This document shows, one piece after another, positions 41,857 to 42,780 of a stretch of 42,780 nt of DNA. The stretch comes from Synergistaceae bacterium (GTDB taxonomy: Bacteria; Synergistota; Synergistia; Synergistales; Aminobacteriaceae). The translations under genes were made by a program, and so were the position numbers. The notes below the pieces were generated by a model that worked only from the letters and a program-made list of their open reading frames with translations, had not been told where the DNA came from and did not search any database. How positions within the stretch are numbered: the stretch's first letter is position 1; each line of letters begins with the position of its first letter. The stretch lies in the NCBI GenBank assembly GCA_017540085.1, contig JAFYBQ010000036.1, positions 1 through 42,780 on the forward strand. Reading direction: 5' to 3'.

Positions 41857-42760
41857 CATCATCCGCAGGGAGTCTATATATCTCTGGTACTATTTCTCCC
41901 TCCAGTTTGAGCAGATATATTTATACTGGCTGGCGGGAATGGCAATAGGCTCGTTTGTGTCAGTTTTCGGCAAAAGGAAAATTCACGCCCTCTTTGAGTC
42001 GATGAACGGCAGAAAATGGAGCTTGTTCGGGATTGTTCCGGCGTGTATCTTGGGCATTGCGTCTCCTCTTTGCATGTACGGGACAATTCCCATAGCCGCG
42101 TCATTCAGCGAGAAGGGAATGCGCGAGGACTGGCTAGCGTCCTTCATGATGTCATCAATTCTGCTCAACCCTCAATTAATCGTATATTCAACAGCGTTAG
42201 GCACTACGGCGGTAACAGTCCGTATAATTTCGTGCTTCATGTGCGGAATAACGGCGGGGCTTGCGGTGAATCTTTACGGGAAATTGACGGGGGAAAAATT
42301 CTTCAGCTTCTCAGGATTCTACGAGACATCAAACCGCGACACAGACCCGAATATATTTCTCCGTTACGTGAAAAATTTCGGGCGCAATGTGAAAGCTACA
42401 GGCGTGTATTTCCTGCTGGGAATATTTCTGACGGCGTTATTCATGCGCTATGTACCTGCGGAGTCATTCGCGAGGCTATTCGGGAGGCGGAACGGATTCG
42501 GGGTTCTCATGGCCGCTACTGTGGGAGTGCCGTTATACGCCTGCGGGGGAGGGACGATACCGTTATTGCAGATGTGGCTTGCTGACGGTATGAGCATGGC
42601 GAGCGCGAGCGCGTTCATGATTACGGGGCCTGCGACAAAGATAACGAACTTGGGCGCGCTGAAAATAGTATTGGGAGCGTGGAAATTCGCGGGGTATATA
42701 GCATTCGTGATTCTGTACTCACTTCTGAACGGATTAATTGTTGATTTAGCCGTGCAGTAA
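41849..42760 (+). CDS. Permease of the YraQ/ArsP-like family (DUF318)
   Basis: Polytopic inner-membrane permease, 303 residues, with about eight hydrophobic segments. The two family repeats are seen as SPLCMYGTIPIAASFSEKG with its Pro-Cys region, and VPLYACGGGTIPLLQMWLADG. The diagnostic GPATKITNLGAL follows near the C-terminus. Relatives export organoarsenicals or unknown substrates and often use Cys residues. The start is a TTG inside the end of the DUF362 gene, with translational coupling as the likely mode. The gene is complete. The window then ends after 20 bases in ten C. Confidence 0.8.
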   Translation: MINIIRRESIYLWYYFSLQFEQIYLYWLAGMAIGSFVSVFGKRKIHALFESMNGRKWSLFGIVPACILGIASPLCMYGTIPIAASFSEKGMREDWLASFMMSSILLNPQLIVYSTALGTTAVTVRIISCFMCGITAGLAVNLYGKLTGEKFFSFSGFYETSNRDTDPNIFLRYVKNFGRNVKATGVYFLLGIFLTALFMRYVPAESFARLFGRRNGFGVLMAATVGVPLYACGGGTIPLLQMWLADGMSMASASAFMITGPATKITNLGALKIVLGAWKFAGYIAFVILYSLLNGLIVDLAVQ

Positions 42761-42770
42761 CCGCAAACTA

Positions 42771-42780
42771 CCCCCCCCCC
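42771..42780. repeat. Poly-C tract of ten at the window end
   Basis: The window stops in a run of ten C, equal to a poly-G tract on the other strand and the same length as that at 38011. It lies 10 bases past the permease stop codon. The true length is unknown because the sequence ends here. Confidence 0.7.

Overview
The window reads as chromosome of an anaerobic or microaerophilic bacterium with about 50% G+C. Superoxide reductase (desulfoferrodoxin) next to ferritin is typical of anaerobes. A prepilin-like protein and several Sec-exported binding proteins without a lipobox suggest a diderm envelope. A gut or rumen Synergistota-like bacterium would fit, but that is an inference from gene content and no marker here proves it. 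Both window ends look like assembly breaks: the left edge is a short 7-base tandem repeat inside a gene, the right edge a run of ten C.

Left part (1-7.3 kb), ordinary chromosome: a 5'-truncated acyltransferase; leuC-leuD on the minus strand; divergent radA; a PilW-like pseudopilin; desulfoferrodoxin-ferritin; a TIGR02757 protein; and tRNA-Ala(GGC) behind a near-perfect sigma70 promoter. From 7.5 to 9.85 kb follows a decayed insertion: a large serine recombinase broken by frameshifts, a palindromic operator-like site, a 57-codon gene with a strong ribosome binding site, and gene ends.

From 9.9 to 19.25 kb lies a tightly packed plus-strand operon for uptake and breakdown of a rare sugar or polyol: TIM-barrel isomerase/epimerase, ribose-type ABC transporter (binding protein, double ATPase, permease), an odd half-swapped family-3 binding protein, a PfkB kinase, two Gfo/Idh/MocA dehydrogenases and a ROK kinase.

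From about 19.68 to 35.85 kb is the most notable part, a self-contained nonribosomal peptide locus. It opens with a folded RNA of about 210 nt closed by an 11-bp stem. Next comes a MATE exporter fused to a RsbW-like ATPase domain, which an in-frame TAG interrupts. Then come a 3,471-residue synthetase (C-A-T)x3-reductase, a second 1,043-residue protein (A-T-partial C-thioesterase with a Cys nucleophile) and an Sfp-type phosphopantetheinyl transferase. The architecture predicts a short peptide released as an aldehyde (or alcohol), possibly started by a non-alpha-amino-acid unit, and exported by the MATE protein.

The 3' end of the locus runs into debris (35.84-36.92 kb): two IS256-like ends, an IS256 transposase start, a phage tail gene fragment and a beheaded DUF4422 glycosyltransferase. 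After this come a MenD-like thiamine diphosphate enzyme carrying a G10 tract inside its coding sequence and an SDR epimerase, probably surface-polysaccharide functions. Then come a divergent CitG-like gene, an exported DUF362 protein and a YraQ/ArsP-like permease.
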